From assembly GCA_965216945.1 (NCBI GenBank), contig CBDCGU010000003.1, positions 868,001 through 932,000 of the forward strand: a stretch of DNA of 64,000 nucleotides, in the 5' to 3' direction. Shown piece by piece: positions 31,921 through 39,704 of this stretch. Every line of letters begins with the position of its first letter. Positions within the stretch are counted from its first letter, which is position 1. Below the pieces are notes generated by a model. That model was given only the letters and a program-made list of their open reading frames with translations. It did not search any database and was not told the origin of the DNA. The DNA comes from DATHZQ01 sp965216945. GTDB taxonomy: Bacteria > Actinomycetota > Acidimicrobiia > Spongiisociales > UBA5794. The position numbers and the translations under genes were made by a program.

Positions 31921-33858
31921 TCAGGCTTTGGCAGGTGCGGGATCGTCCGACGGTGGCTGTGCGGCGACGCGCCCTTCCGTCACGGTCAGCGTCTCCGGCC
32001 GCTGGATGCGGAGCGCCCCGGTCTCGGTGTGCTCCCACTTCGGCACGTCGGCGAACACCTTGGCCACTTCGTCGGCGTCGAGGGTCTCATTCTCCAGCAA
32101 TGCGTTGGCGATGCCCTCGAGCGCCTCGCGATGCGTCGTCAGGATCTCACGGGCTTCGTCGTGAGCCTGCGTGATCAGCCTGCGGACCTCGTCGTCGATG
32201 GCGGCGGCCACCTCGTCGGACAGGTCGTTCGAACGGGAGTAGTCGCGGCCGAGGAACACCTCGCCTTCCGGCTTGCCGTAACGCAGCGGACCGAGACGGT
32301 CGCTCATGCCGAACTCCATCACCATCTTCCGAGCGAGATCCGTCGCTTTGTCGATGTCGTTCGATGCCCCGGTGCTGGGATCGCCGAACACCAACTCCTC
32401 TGCTGTGCGGCCGCCGAGGGCGTAGGCAAGCTGGTCGACGAGCTCGCTTCGCCGGTTGAAGTACTTGTCCTCCATGGGCAGTGCCAGGGTGTAGCCACCG
32501 GCACGACCCCGCGGGATGATCGTGACCTTGTGGATCGGGTCGAGGTTGGGAAGGACGTGACCGACGAGGGCATGCCCTCCTTCGTGATAGGCGGTCAGGA
32601 TCCGCTCTTCCTCGCTGATGACGCGGCTGCGGCGCTCGGGACCGGCGATCACGCGGTCGACGGCTTCGTCCAACTCGAACATCGAGATCTCGGCCTTGTC
32701 GCGGCGGGCGGCCAGGAGCGCCGCCTCGTTGATGAGGTTGGCGAGGTCGGCACCGGTGAAACCCGGCGTCTGCCGGGCGAGCGCGGCCATGTTGATGCCC
32801 TCGGCGAGCGGCTTGCCCTTCGAGTGCACCTCGAGAATGGCCTCTCGACCCTTCAGATCCGGCCGATCCACCACGATCTGGCGATCGAACCGGCCGGGAC
32901 GCAAGAGCGCGGGGTCGAGGATGTCGGGACGGTTGGTGGCGGCGATGACGATGACGCCGGTCTTCACGTCGAAGCCGTCGAGCTCCACGAGGAGCTGGTT
33001 GAGGGTTTGCTCCCGCTCGTCGTGTCCGCCTCCGAGCCCGGCGCCACGATGACGGCCGACGGCGTCGATCTCATCGATGAACACGATGGCCGGAGCGTTG
33101 TTCTTGGCCTGCTCGAACAGGTCGCGGACCCGGCTGGCGCCGACGCCGACGAACATCTCCACGAAGTCGGAGCCCGAGATCGAGAAGAAGGGCACACCGG
33201 CCTCGCCCGCAACGGCTCGCGCCAGCAGAGTCTTGCCGGTCCCCGGTGGACCGAAGAGCAGTACCCCCTTGGGGATCTTGGCGCCCATCGACCGAAACTT
33301 GGTCGGATTGGCCAGGAAGTCCTTGATCTCCTGCAACTCCTCGACCGCCTCGTCCGAGCCGGCGACATCCTTGAAGGTGACCTTCGGACTGTCCTTGGAG
33401 ACCTGCTTGGCCTTCGCCTTGCCGAACTGCATCACGCGGTTCCCCCCACCCTGCATCTGCATGAGGATGAAGATGAAAACACCGAAGATCAGCAGGTACG
33501 GGAAGATCGTGCCGAGGAACCATTGGAACAGGGAAGGGTTCTCCGGGTCCGAGTTCACCGTGACGCCGTTGTCGAGCATGAGCTGCGTGAGCTGGCCCTC
33601 GTACTCGTTGGGATAGCCGACGATGAAGTCCGCGGTGCCGCCGGCCAGCACGGCGCTGTCGGCCAGTATCCCCTCCAGCTGCTCGGACTTCTCCAGCAGC
33701 GTCACCTCTTCGACCGTGCCCGCCTCCACTTGGGCGATGAACTCGTTCAACGTCAGCTCGGTCGGCTGCGTCGCACCGTCCAAGAAGAAGTTCACGGCCA
33801 TCAGCACGAGGAAGCCGACGGTCATGTAGACGAGAACGGTGCGGACGTTTCGATTCAC
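31921..33858 (-). CDS. ftsH: ATP-dependent zinc metalloprotease FtsH
   Basis: FtsH is the membrane AAA+ protease that removes damaged membrane and short-lived cytosolic proteins. Using GTG 33858 the protein is 645 residues: two membrane helices (about 6-25 and 112-134) flank an extracytoplasmic domain. The AAA module follows (Walker A GPPGTGKT about 203-210, Walker B IVFIDEID), then the zinc site HEGGH (about 425-429), where many homologues have HEAGH. GTG 33858 has AGGAG four bases upstream and gives the usual MNRN start. An ATG at 33894 (657 residues) follows a TAGACT box by exactly 6 nt, so leaderless translation from there is also plausible. Confidence 0.96.
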   Translation of the reverse strand: MNRNVRTVLVYMTVGFLVLMAVNFFLDGATQPTELTLNEFIAQVEAGTVEEVTLLEKSEQLEGILADSAVLAGGTADFIVGYPNEYEGQLTQLMLDNGVTVNSDPENPSLFQWFLGTIFPYLLIFGVFIFILMQMQGGGNRVMQFGKAKAKQVSKDSPKVTFKDVAGSDEAVEELQEIKDFLANPTKFRSMGAKIPKGVLLFGPPGTGKTLLARAVAGEAGVPFFSISGSDFVEMFVGVGASRVRDLFEQAKNNAPAIVFIDEIDAVGRHRGAGLGGGHDEREQTLNQLLVELDGFDVKTGVIVIAATNRPDILDPALLRPGRFDRQIVVDRPDLKGREAILEVHSKGKPLAEGINMAALARQTPGFTGADLANLINEAALLAARRDKAEISMFELDEAVDRVIAGPERRSRVISEEERILTAYHEGGHALVGHVLPNLDPIHKVTIIPRGRAGGYTLALPMEDKYFNRRSELVDQLAYALGGRTAEELVFGDPSTGASNDIDKATDLARKMVMEFGMSDRLGPLRYGKPEGEVFLGRDYSRSNDLSDEVAAAIDDEVRRLITQAHDEAREILTTHREALEGIANALLENETLDADEVAKVFADVPKWEHTETGALRIQRPETLTVTEGRVAAQPPSDDPAPAKA

Positions 33859-33900
33859 GATGCTCCTAGAGACGCGCCAAACGGCGCCAGACATGGCAAC

Positions 33901-33906
33901 AGTCTA
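33901..33906 (-). promoter_or_regulatory. Putative -10 box of ftsH
   Basis: TAGACT on the minus strand lies 6 nt before the ATG at 33894. It would either start a leaderless ftsH message or give a 36-nt leader to the ribosome-binding-site-supported GTG at 33858. Confidence 0.4.
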
Positions 33907-33955
33907 TGTTCTCGGCGGGCGTAGCGAGAAAGCAAATCCTGAGCTTGCCTGCTCG

Positions 33956-34486
33956 CTACTCGCCAAAGCCCTCCACCACCCCGACATAGGGCAGGTTGCG
34001 GTACTTCTCTGCGTAGTCCAGCCCGTAGCCGATGACGAACTCGGGCGGGATGTGGAAGCCCTCGTATTTGATGCTCGTGGGCGGCCGTTCCACCCCGTCC
34101 TTGACCAGGAGCGCCGCCAGCTCGAGCGACGCAGGCTGCCGGACTCGCAAGCTCTTCATGAGATATCGCAGTGTGAGACCGGAGTCGATGATGTCCTCGA
34201 CGATCAGCACGTGGCGGCCCGCAATCTCCTGGTCGAGGTCCTTGAGGATCCGAACCACGCCGGACGACTTGGTCGAGGCGCCGTAGGAGGACACGGCCAT
34301 GAAGTCGAACTCGACGGGAAGCTCGACATGGCGGGCGAGGTCGGCCATCACCATGAAGGCTCCCTTGAGGACACCGACCATGAGCAGGTCCTTGCCGTCG
34401 TAGTCGGCGGTGATCGCCGCCCCCATCTCCGCGAGCTTGGCGTCGATCTCCTCGGCCGAGATCATGACCTTCACATCGTCGAGCAT
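33956..34486 (-). CDS. hpt: Hypoxanthine phosphoribosyltransferase
   Basis: Hpt salvages hypoxanthine and guanine by joining them to PRPP. The 176-residue protein is of normal size and includes the PRPP loop VLIVEDIIDSGLTL, an LLMVGVLKGAF strand for pyrophosphate binding and the C-terminal FVIGYGLDYAEKYRNLPYVG motif. The ATG at 34486 lies immediately after the tilS stop, so tilS-hpt-(ftsH) are co-directional, a gene order also seen in Bacillus and mycobacteria. Confidence 0.97.
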   Translation of the reverse strand: MLDDVKVMISAEEIDAKLAEMGAAITADYDGKDLLMVGVLKGAFMVMADLARHVELPVEFDFMAVSSYGASTKSSGVVRILKDLDQEIAGRHVLIVEDIIDSGLTLRYLMKSLRVRQPASLELAALLVKDGVERPPTSIKYEGFHIPPEFVIGYGLDYAEKYRNLPYVGVVEGFGE

Positions 34487-35770
34487 TCAGCGCCTCTCCG
34501 TGGTGAGCTGCAGAACCCGAACCGCGTCGGCATGCGGCCGGGACCAGACCGCCGACCTGACGCCGGCGATCCAGACAATCTTCCCATGAGCGGCGACGAC
34601 GGGCCAAGTGGCCCGAAGCCGAGGCGGTACCGCCACCTCGTTGAACGCGTCCGAGACCAGCTTCGACCCTGTTCCGATGTGAACATGCTCCCCGACGTCG
34701 GCCGCCCGCACCTCCAGGTCGCCGGACAGTCCGGCGTCGACGATGGCGACGTGACGACCACGTACGTGCACCCGCGGCGCCGCCACGACCTCGGCGTGCA
34801 GCGTGTGGCCTCCAAAGGTCACCCGGGTTCCGGCCACGAGACGGACGGGGCCTTCGAGTGGGGACCGAGCTGTGGCGTCATAGACCGTGATGAGCGGGCC
34901 CTCGCGGGCGGCCCGCAGCCCACCGCCGAGATCGGTCGATACGCCGTCGACGGCTCCCATGACCGCATCGACGGCGCGTCGGTCCCCCGCATACGGGGGG
35001 CGCATCTGTCGCAAGACCCGTCGCACGACACGCGAGGTCACGGGTGCCGGGAGAGCCCGCACCGCCGCCGCCGGAAAGGAGATGGCCCCCTCGGCGCGGA
35101 CGAGCGGGACCGATGCCGCGACGGACTCGAGCACCGCGTCGTCGGCAGCGGCCAGCTCGGCTGAACGCCGGATTCCCGCAAGGGCACCGGGCACCAATGC
35201 GGCCAGCCGGGGCAAGATGTCGTCGCGCACCTGGTTGCGAGGCCGGTCCTCCACGTTGGCGGGATCGTCGGCATAGGGCAGGCCCAGGTCGTCGGCAACA
35301 CGGCGCACCGCTGCGGCGTCGCTTGCGAGGAGAGGACGGACGTATCCACCCCGCCGTTGTGGAATGCCCAACCCGGCGGCGCCGGCGCCCCGCGCCATGT
35401 TGAGCAGCGCCGTCTCGGCAACGTCGCCGCCGTGGTGGCCGGTCACGATCGGGTCTCCCTTGGCCGCCTCCTCGATCGCGGTCAGACGCACTTGCCGCGC
35501 CTCACCCTCGGTCGTGGTCGGCTCGACGGCGATCACCTCGAGCGGCAGCTCCAGCGAGGCGGCGACAGCTCGGGCGGCCCGTTCCATCCCGGCCGAGTGT
35601 CGCCAGCCGTGCTGGACGAAGACGGCCCGCGGCCGGGCGGGGGGGTCGAGCTGGGTGCTCAGCCATGCCACCACGGCGCTGTCGGGCCCGCCGCTCAAGG
35701 CCACGACGAAGCGTCTACGGGGGAACACCGCAGCGGTGGCGGCGCGGAGTTCGGCGGCTCGTGGCGTCAC
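34487..35770 (-). CDS. tilS: tRNA(Ile)-lysidine synthase
   Basis: TilS adds lysine to C34 of the tRNA-Ile that reads AUA codons, using ATP. The 427-residue protein has the PP-loop motif VVALSGGPDSAVV near the N-terminus and the second pocket TGHHGGDVAETALLNMARG, where most homologues read AHHxDDQAET; Gly-Gly-Asp-Val is a variant. NVEDRPRNQVRDDILPRL gives the tRNA-binding part, followed by a C-terminal beta-domain. I placed the start at GTG 35770, overlapping the upstream metalloprotease stop by GTGA; the longer frame to 35863 lies inside that gene. Confidence 0.93.
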   Translation of the reverse strand: MTPRAAELRAATAAVFPRRRFVVALSGGPDSAVVAWLSTQLDPPARPRAVFVQHGWRHSAGMERAARAVAASLELPLEVIAVEPTTTEGEARQVRLTAIEEAAKGDPIVTGHHGGDVAETALLNMARGAGAAGLGIPQRRGGYVRPLLASDAAAVRRVADDLGLPYADDPANVEDRPRNQVRDDILPRLAALVPGALAGIRRSAELAAADDAVLESVAASVPLVRAEGAISFPAAAVRALPAPVTSRVVRRVLRQMRPPYAGDRRAVDAVMGAVDGVSTDLGGGLRAAREGPLITVYDATARSPLEGPVRLVAGTRVTFGGHTLHAEVVAAPRVHVRGRHVAIVDAGLSGDLEVRAADVGEHVHIGTGSKLVSDAFNEVAVPPRLRATWPVVAAHGKIVWIAGVRSAVWSRPHADAVRVLQLTTERR

Positions 35771-36798
35771 GCCACCCGGTCGAGCCACTGCACCGGGTTG
35801 TCGATCTCGGCGAGCGTCGGGAGATGCGCTTCGGACTTCCATGCGATGTCGAGCACGTCCCACCCCGCATGGCGTTCGACGCCCTTGATGAACTGGGCCC
35901 CCGCTTCGTATTGCTTGAGCTTCATCTCGAGACCGACCAGCCGCATGAACATCGCCGTCCTCGGATCCTGACGGCGCATCTTCAACACTTCGGACATACG
36001 GCGTTGCGTCAGCAGCTCCCGTTCGCCGATGCGGTCCATCACGACGTGGCCGTGGCCCTCGAGGAGCGACATCAGCGCCTGGACCTTGTCGATGGCGTCA
36101 CGTTGCGCCGGGGTGGCGAAGATCCCGAACAGCCCGCGCTCGTCGACCAGCGGTTCGCCCGATGCGGACGCCTGTCTCAGCTCCGCCGCCACCCGCTGGA
36201 TGCGCCCCGGCTCGGGTGTTGCCGTCGCGACCAGCTCGCCGACGAGGCCCAGGAAGTAATCGCGCAACCACGGGACGCCGATGAACTGCGCACGGTGGGT
36301 GCACTCGTGCAACGCCACCCAGAACCGGAACTCGGCGGGCCGGAACTCGAACTGGCGCTCCATCGCCAGGACGTTGGCTCCGACGAACATCACGGTGTCG
36401 CCCTGACCACCATCGGCGGTGGGGAGCACCAGCTCGTATTGACCGAGCACTCGCCGACTCAGCATTCCGAGCACGGCGCCGAGCTCGACCGCCACCACCC
36501 GAGAGGTCACCGCCGCGCCGAGGCCCGACTGTTGCTCCAGCCGCTCCTCGGCGGGCGCAAGCAGCACGCCGAACGACTCGACGTTGGCATCGGCCCATTC
36601 CGTTCGCGTGACCACGGCGACGTCCGGTTCTCCCGGTGTGTGCAATCCGGTCTCGTCCGACACCATCTCGGCGGCACGACGAACCAGACCTGGCGCCTGA
36701 GCGGCGAATCGGGCCTCGTGATACGTGCCCTCGAGGGCGTATCGCCCGGAGAGACGAGCCGCCACCTTTGACACCAGCGGCCATTCCACGCGTGACAT
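35767..36798 (-). CDS. Zinc-dependent metalloprotease-like protein (DUF2342 / F420-associated family)
   Basis: The 343-residue protein carries a zinc-binding HECTH motif (residues 164-168, HExxH type) and a downstream EGHGH segment (about 247-251) that may supply the third ligand. It matches the family that follows tilS in mycobacteria, annotated both as zinc-dependent metalloprotease and as a coenzyme F420-associated protein. Its true substrate is unknown. There is no signal peptide. ATG 36798 begins MSRVEWPLV. The coupling GTGA overlap with tilS and the synteny suggest an old functional or transcriptional link. I am confident of the family, not of the biochemistry. Confidence 0.87.
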   Translation of the reverse strand: MSRVEWPLVSKVAARLSGRYALEGTYHEARFAAQAPGLVRRAAEMVSDETGLHTPGEPDVAVVTRTEWADANVESFGVLLAPAEERLEQQSGLGAAVTSRVVAVELGAVLGMLSRRVLGQYELVLPTADGGQGDTVMFVGANVLAMERQFEFRPAEFRFWVALHECTHRAQFIGVPWLRDYFLGLVGELVATATPEPGRIQRVAAELRQASASGEPLVDERGLFGIFATPAQRDAIDKVQALMSLLEGHGHVVMDRIGERELLTQRRMSEVLKMRRQDPRTAMFMRLVGLEMKLKQYEAGAQFIKGVERHAGWDVLDIAWKSEAHLPTLAEIDNPVQWLDRVA

Positions 36799-36854
36799 GG
36801 TCGCGAGAGTACTGCGGGCAGGAGCGTGAACTTCCGTCGAGATCCCGAAGCGAT

Positions 36855-37196
36855 CTACTGGGTGACGCGGTATTTACCGCGAAGACCGGCGCTGTAATAG
36901 ACGAGGGCGCCGATCAGACCGAGCACGGCCAGCAGGGCAACGGTTGGGGCGAGGAACCGTTGGGTCCATGGCTGCTCCGTCTCATCCTCCGCGACGGGGG
37001 GAGCCTCAACCGCAGGGTCGATCCCCAGCTCGGATCCTTGGTCCTCCTCCACGACCTCACCCTCGGTCTCACTCTCGGTGAAGGCGAGGGGGAACGAACC
37101 CACAGCCAGTGCAGGTGCGGCAGACAGCACTACGACCAGAGACAGCACTACGACCAGCACGGCCGCAAGTGCGCTGAGGAGTGTCCGGCGTCGCAT
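36855..37196 (-). CDS. Small membrane protein with signal anchor and C-terminal helix
   Basis: The 113-residue protein has a strong N-terminal hydrophobic segment ending in ALA (possible signal peptidase site after about residue 31). An acidic Glu-rich stretch (about 41-75) follows, then a second membrane helix (about 84-104) and a basic tail KYRVTQ. No domain is recognised. The acidic extracytoplasmic stretch held by one or two helices suggests a cell-envelope protein, perhaps metal-binding. Near-repeated hydrophobic runs (VLVVVLSLVVVL) are encoded by near-identical DNA repeats at 37129-37160. Confidence 0.55.
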   Translation of the reverse strand: MRRRTLLSALAAVLVVVLSLVVVLSAAPALAVGSFPLAFTESETEGEVVEEDQGSELGIDPAVEAPPVAEDETEQPWTQRFLAPTVALLAVLGLIGALVYYSAGLRGKYRVTQ

Positions 37197-37235
37197 CGAA
37201 GCCGGAGGTTAGCCGCTCCGTGGAACGGGACCGCC

Positions 37236-37430
37236 TCAGCTCTCGGCGACGATGCGACCCCGCAGGCGGGGGAACTTGGTGGGCGCATGCGAGTAGCAGT
37301 ACTCGCGCTTGTTGTACCGGCTCAACAAAGTGTCGCAATCGTCGCGGGCGCATGTCCGGTCTTCTGCAAGCGCCTTCGGAGCGCGACCGTTGCCGAGCAT
37401 GCGCCGGCCTTTCATCACGTTCTCAGCCAT
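37236..37430 (-). CDS. Small zinc-finger protein (64 aa)
   Basis: The 64-residue product begins MAENVMKGRRMLGNGR and contains a Cys-x4-Cys-x12-Cys-x2-His cluster (CARDDC ... CYSH, about residues 30-52). It ends in a Pro/Arg-rich tail FPRLRGRIVAES. That pattern suggests a small treble-clef or ribbon zinc-binding protein; similar short proteins are common in actinobacteria. The in-frame ATG at 37430 was preferred over the 79-residue start because it begins at a plausible short protein, though no strong ribosome binding site is visible. It lies downstream of rsrA in the same direction; function unknown. Confidence 0.6.
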   Translation of the reverse strand: MAENVMKGRRMLGNGRAPKALAEDRTCARDDCDTLLSRYNKREYCYSHAPTKFPRLRGRIVAES

Positions 37431-37471
37431 TTGATGTCTCGCTTTCCGCCCAAGCCCTGACCCGATGCCCC

Positions 37472-37720
37472 TCACCGGCCATCGTCTTGGGCAGCCTCCT
37501 CTTGTATCAACGTTCGGAGGCGGTCAAAAAGTTCCGGCGGAGGTTGGTCCCGACCCCGCTCCCGGATGACGGTCTTGAGCCGGGTTTCGAAGTCGAAGGC
37601 GTCGCAGCATTGGTTGCACCGACGCAGATGCCACCGAATGCGAATCCTCCGCGACCAGGTCAGCTCCTGGTCGAGGTAGTGATAGATGTACTCAACCGCG
37701 TGATCACAGCCGGTGCTCAT
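37472..37720 (-). CDS. rsrA: Zinc-containing anti-sigma factor, RsrA-like
   Basis: The 82-residue protein has the ZAS signature H-x3-C-x2-C in HLRRCNQCC (about residues 32-40), preceded by CDHAVEYIYHYLDQEL. This matches RsrA/RshA-type redox-sensitive anti-sigma factors, which release their sigma factor when the zinc thiols are oxidised. Its ATG overlaps the sigma-factor stop by ATGA (37717-37720), the typical sigR-rsrA arrangement. The extra third cysteine in the motif (CC) is worth noting. It should sequester the sigma factor encoded upstream in the cytoplasm. Confidence 0.88.
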   Translation of the reverse strand: MSTGCDHAVEYIYHYLDQELTWSRRIRIRWHLRRCNQCCDAFDFETRLKTVIRERGRDQPPPELFDRLRTLIQEEAAQDDGR

Positions 37721-38280
37721 GAGCTTGGACCTGCCAGGCCTCGTTCCTCTGCCAGTCTCCACAACTTCTGCTGCAGCGCTTTTCTTCCACGATGAAGCCG
37801 CGACATGACGGTACCGATCGGGATGTCGATGATCTCGGCGATCTCCTTGTACGAGAAGCCTTCGACATCGGCAAGCAGCACGGGCATCCGGAAGTGGTCG
37901 GGCAGCGACTCGAGCGCCTGCTTGATGTCCGAGTCGACGAAGAGGTCGAGGACCTCCTCCTCGGCGCTGACCGAGGCACCCGAGGCTTCCCCGAGGCGAC
38001 GAAACAGATAGAGGTCCTGCAGTTCGCCGAGCTCCACCTCGCTGGGGCGGCGCTGTTGTTTTCTGTAGCGATTGATGTAGGTGTTCGTGAGGATGCGATA
38101 CAGCCAGGCCTTCAGGTTCGTGCCCTCTTCGAACGTGTGATACGCCCGGTATGCCTTGAGATACGTCTCTTGCACGACGTCCTCCGCATCGGCCGGGTTC
38201 CGGGTCATCCGGAGGGCAGCCGAGTAGAGCTGCGGGGCGAACTGCATCGCATCGCGCTCGAAATTGGCCTGATCCGCCAT
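37717..38280 (-). CDS. sigR: ECF sigma factor, SigR/SigH type (oxidative/thiol stress)
   Basis: The 187-residue sigma factor has sigma region 2 (ALRMTRNPADAEDVVQETYLKAYRA, then WLYRILTNTYINRYRKQQRR) and region 4 (LPDHFRMPVLLADVEGFSYKEIAEIIDIPIGTVMSRLHRGRKAL). It matches the SigR/SigH/RpoE group that controls thiol-oxidative stress genes with an RsrA anti-sigma factor. ATG 38280 is the start; the stop overlaps rsrA by ATGA. I saw no clear GGAAT-N18-GTT autoregulatory promoter in the 98 bp before it. A tRNA gene on the same strand lies just upstream. Confidence 0.92.
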   Translation of the reverse strand: MADQANFERDAMQFAPQLYSAALRMTRNPADAEDVVQETYLKAYRAYHTFEEGTNLKAWLYRILTNTYINRYRKQQRRPSEVELGELQDLYLFRRLGEASGASVSAEEEVLDLFVDSDIKQALESLPDHFRMPVLLADVEGFSYKEIAEIIDIPIGTVMSRLHRGRKALQQKLWRLAEERGLAGPSS

Positions 38281-38307
38281 GGTCCTCGTGGGGGTCGAGT
38301 GTGGACT

Positions 38308-38323
38308 GCACCCTATCGGGTGC
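38308..38323 (-). terminator. Hairpin between tRNA-Thr and sigR
   Basis: GCACCC-(TATC)-GGGTGC forms a 6-bp perfect stem between the tRNA 3' end (38378) and the sigR start. It could end the tRNA transcript or sit in the sigR leader. Confidence 0.35.
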
Positions 38324-38377
38324 CGCCGCGAACGCAGGGCGTTCTGCGGGCGCCAGCGTCTCGGTCGTGCTGGATGG

Positions 38378-38450
38378 AGCCGGAGACGGGAATCGAACCC
38401 GTGACCTACGCATTACGAGTGCGTCGCTCTACCGACTGAGCTACCCCGGC
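38378..38450 (-). tRNA. tRNA-Thr (anticodon CGT)
   Basis: A full cloverleaf is read on the minus strand: acceptor stem GCCGGGG/CTCCGGC (one G-U pair), D-arm GCTC/GAGC, anticodon stem ACGCA/TGCGT with loop CTCGTAA (anticodon CGT, codon ACG), variable loop AGGTC, and T-arm ACGGG/CCCGT with loop TTCGATT. The discriminator base is T. Total length is 73 nt. CCA is not encoded. Confidence 0.95.
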
Positions 38451-38502
38451 GTGGGCGGAATTGTACTTCGGCACGGATGGGCCTGCGCCGAGCCACACCC
38501 TT

Positions 38503-38589
38503 CGCCGCAGGCGGCCTGCGGCGAGCTCGATCGTCCGGCTTCGCCGGGATGATTGCCTGGGATCGCACCGCACAAGTCGCTGCGATCCC
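38503..38589. repeat. Cluster of inverted repeats between epimerase gene and tRNA-Thr
   Basis: CGCCGCAGG (38503-38511) faces CCTGCGGCG (38515-38523). CCGGC-TTCG-CCGG follows at about 38535-38547. GGGATCGCA (38559-38567) pairs perfectly with TGCGATCCC (38581-38589). They occupy the 230-bp gap downstream of the epimerase gene and probably include its terminator. The short gap has no recognisable gene. Confidence 0.5.
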
Positions 38590-38680
38590 GGCACGAAGGG
38601 GAAGGCGCCGAGGTTCCCCCTCCCCGGCAAGGTCGCTTCGCTTGTCGCCAACGGGCTCAGATCGGGTGCCTCGGAACAAA

Positions 38681-39613
38681 TCAGCCCTGCTCGCGCCACC
38701 AGGCGAGAGTCTTGGCGAGCCCTTCGTCGAAATCGACGGGAGCGACGTCGGGGAACAGGTCGAGGAGCCGGTTCGGGTCGGCGGTGCTGTGACGGATGTC
38801 ACCCGGACGGGGATCTCCGTGTTCGACCTGCAACGCATGCCCGAAGACGTCCTCGAGTTGAGCGATGAGCTCGAGGAGCGTGGTGCCGCCACCAAACGCC
38901 AGGTTCACCGGGATGTCGTTGACGACCCTTCGCTTGACCGCCTCGACGAGCGTCCAGGTCACCGTGTCCACGTAGGTGAAGTCCCGCGACTGCTTGCCGT
39001 CACCGTTGACGTGGAGCGTCTCGCCCTGCATCGCCGCCGAGATCCACGCCGGGATCACCGCGGCGTAGGCATGGCCGGCCGGCTGGCGAGGCCCATAGAC
39101 GTTGAAGAAGCGGAACACGAGCGACGGCAGGCCGTAGGAATGCCGGAAAGCGATCGCATACCACTCCGTGGCGACCTTGCTCACCGCATAGGGGCTCATG
39201 GGCCGCGTCGGCAGGTCTTCGTGCTTGGGGAGGTCGGGAGTGGCCCCGTACACGCTCGAGGACGACGCAACGATGGTGTGGATGCCGCCGTGGCGGCGGG
39301 CCGCCTCCATCACCATGAGCGTCCCGGTGGCGTTGCGCTCGTGGGTCTTCATCGGGTTCTTCACCGACTTCGGCACGGAGCCCCGGGCGGCGAGATGCAC
39401 GATGGCGTCCGCACCGGCACACACTCGATCCAATGCGTCCGCATCGAGGATGGAACCGACGACGAGCTCCGCATCGATGCCTTCGAGATTCTCAGCGAAT
39501 CCGTTCGACAGATCGTCGAGCGCCACGACTTCGCCGATGGCATTGTCGTGCGCCAGCGCCTCGCAGAGATTCGATCCGATGAACCCGGCTCCGCCGGTCA
39601 CGACAACCTTCAT
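38681..39613 (-). CDS. NAD-dependent epimerase/dehydratase (UDP-glucose 4-epimerase-like)
   Basis: This 310-residue short-chain-type sugar-nucleotide epimerase has the NAD-binding GGAGFIGSN at about residues 7-15, the HLAARGSVPKSV segment, the catalytic YAVSK (Tyr-x3-Lys) with an upstream Ser-rich strand VASSSSVYG, and FRFFNVYGPRQ. The family acts on UDP-, GDP- or TDP-sugars, most likely feeding cell-envelope polysaccharide; the exact sugar is not evident. ATG 39613 (MKVVVTGG) was preferred over GTG 39622 because the upstream GAGGATGTGGGG fits it better. It lies alone, with the next gene reading the same way. Confidence 0.92.
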   Translation of the reverse strand: MKVVVTGGAGFIGSNLCEALAHDNAIGEVVALDDLSNGFAENLEGIDAELVVGSILDADALDRVCAGADAIVHLAARGSVPKSVKNPMKTHERNATGTLMVMEAARRHGGIHTIVASSSSVYGATPDLPKHEDLPTRPMSPYAVSKVATEWYAIAFRHSYGLPSLVFRFFNVYGPRQPAGHAYAAVIPAWISAAMQGETLHVNGDGKQSRDFTYVDTVTWTLVEAVKRRVVNDIPVNLAFGGGTTLLELIAQLEDVFGHALQVEHGDPRPGDIRHSTADPNRLLDLFPDVAPVDFDEGLAKTLAWWREQG

Positions 39614-39704
39614 GTTCCCCACATCCTCGCTGTGAACAAACGACGGTACCGGAGCCGCAGACGTACGTCACTGGGCCTACCGACCCGGTGGCCCCAAGCA
39701 ACGA

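Noticed and set aside
37129..37160. Tandem DNA repeat ACTACGACCAGAGACAGCACTACGACCAGCAC-like
   Set aside because: It lies inside the signal segment of the 113-residue protein and only reflects its VVLS/VVVL repeats; not a mobile or regulatory repeat.
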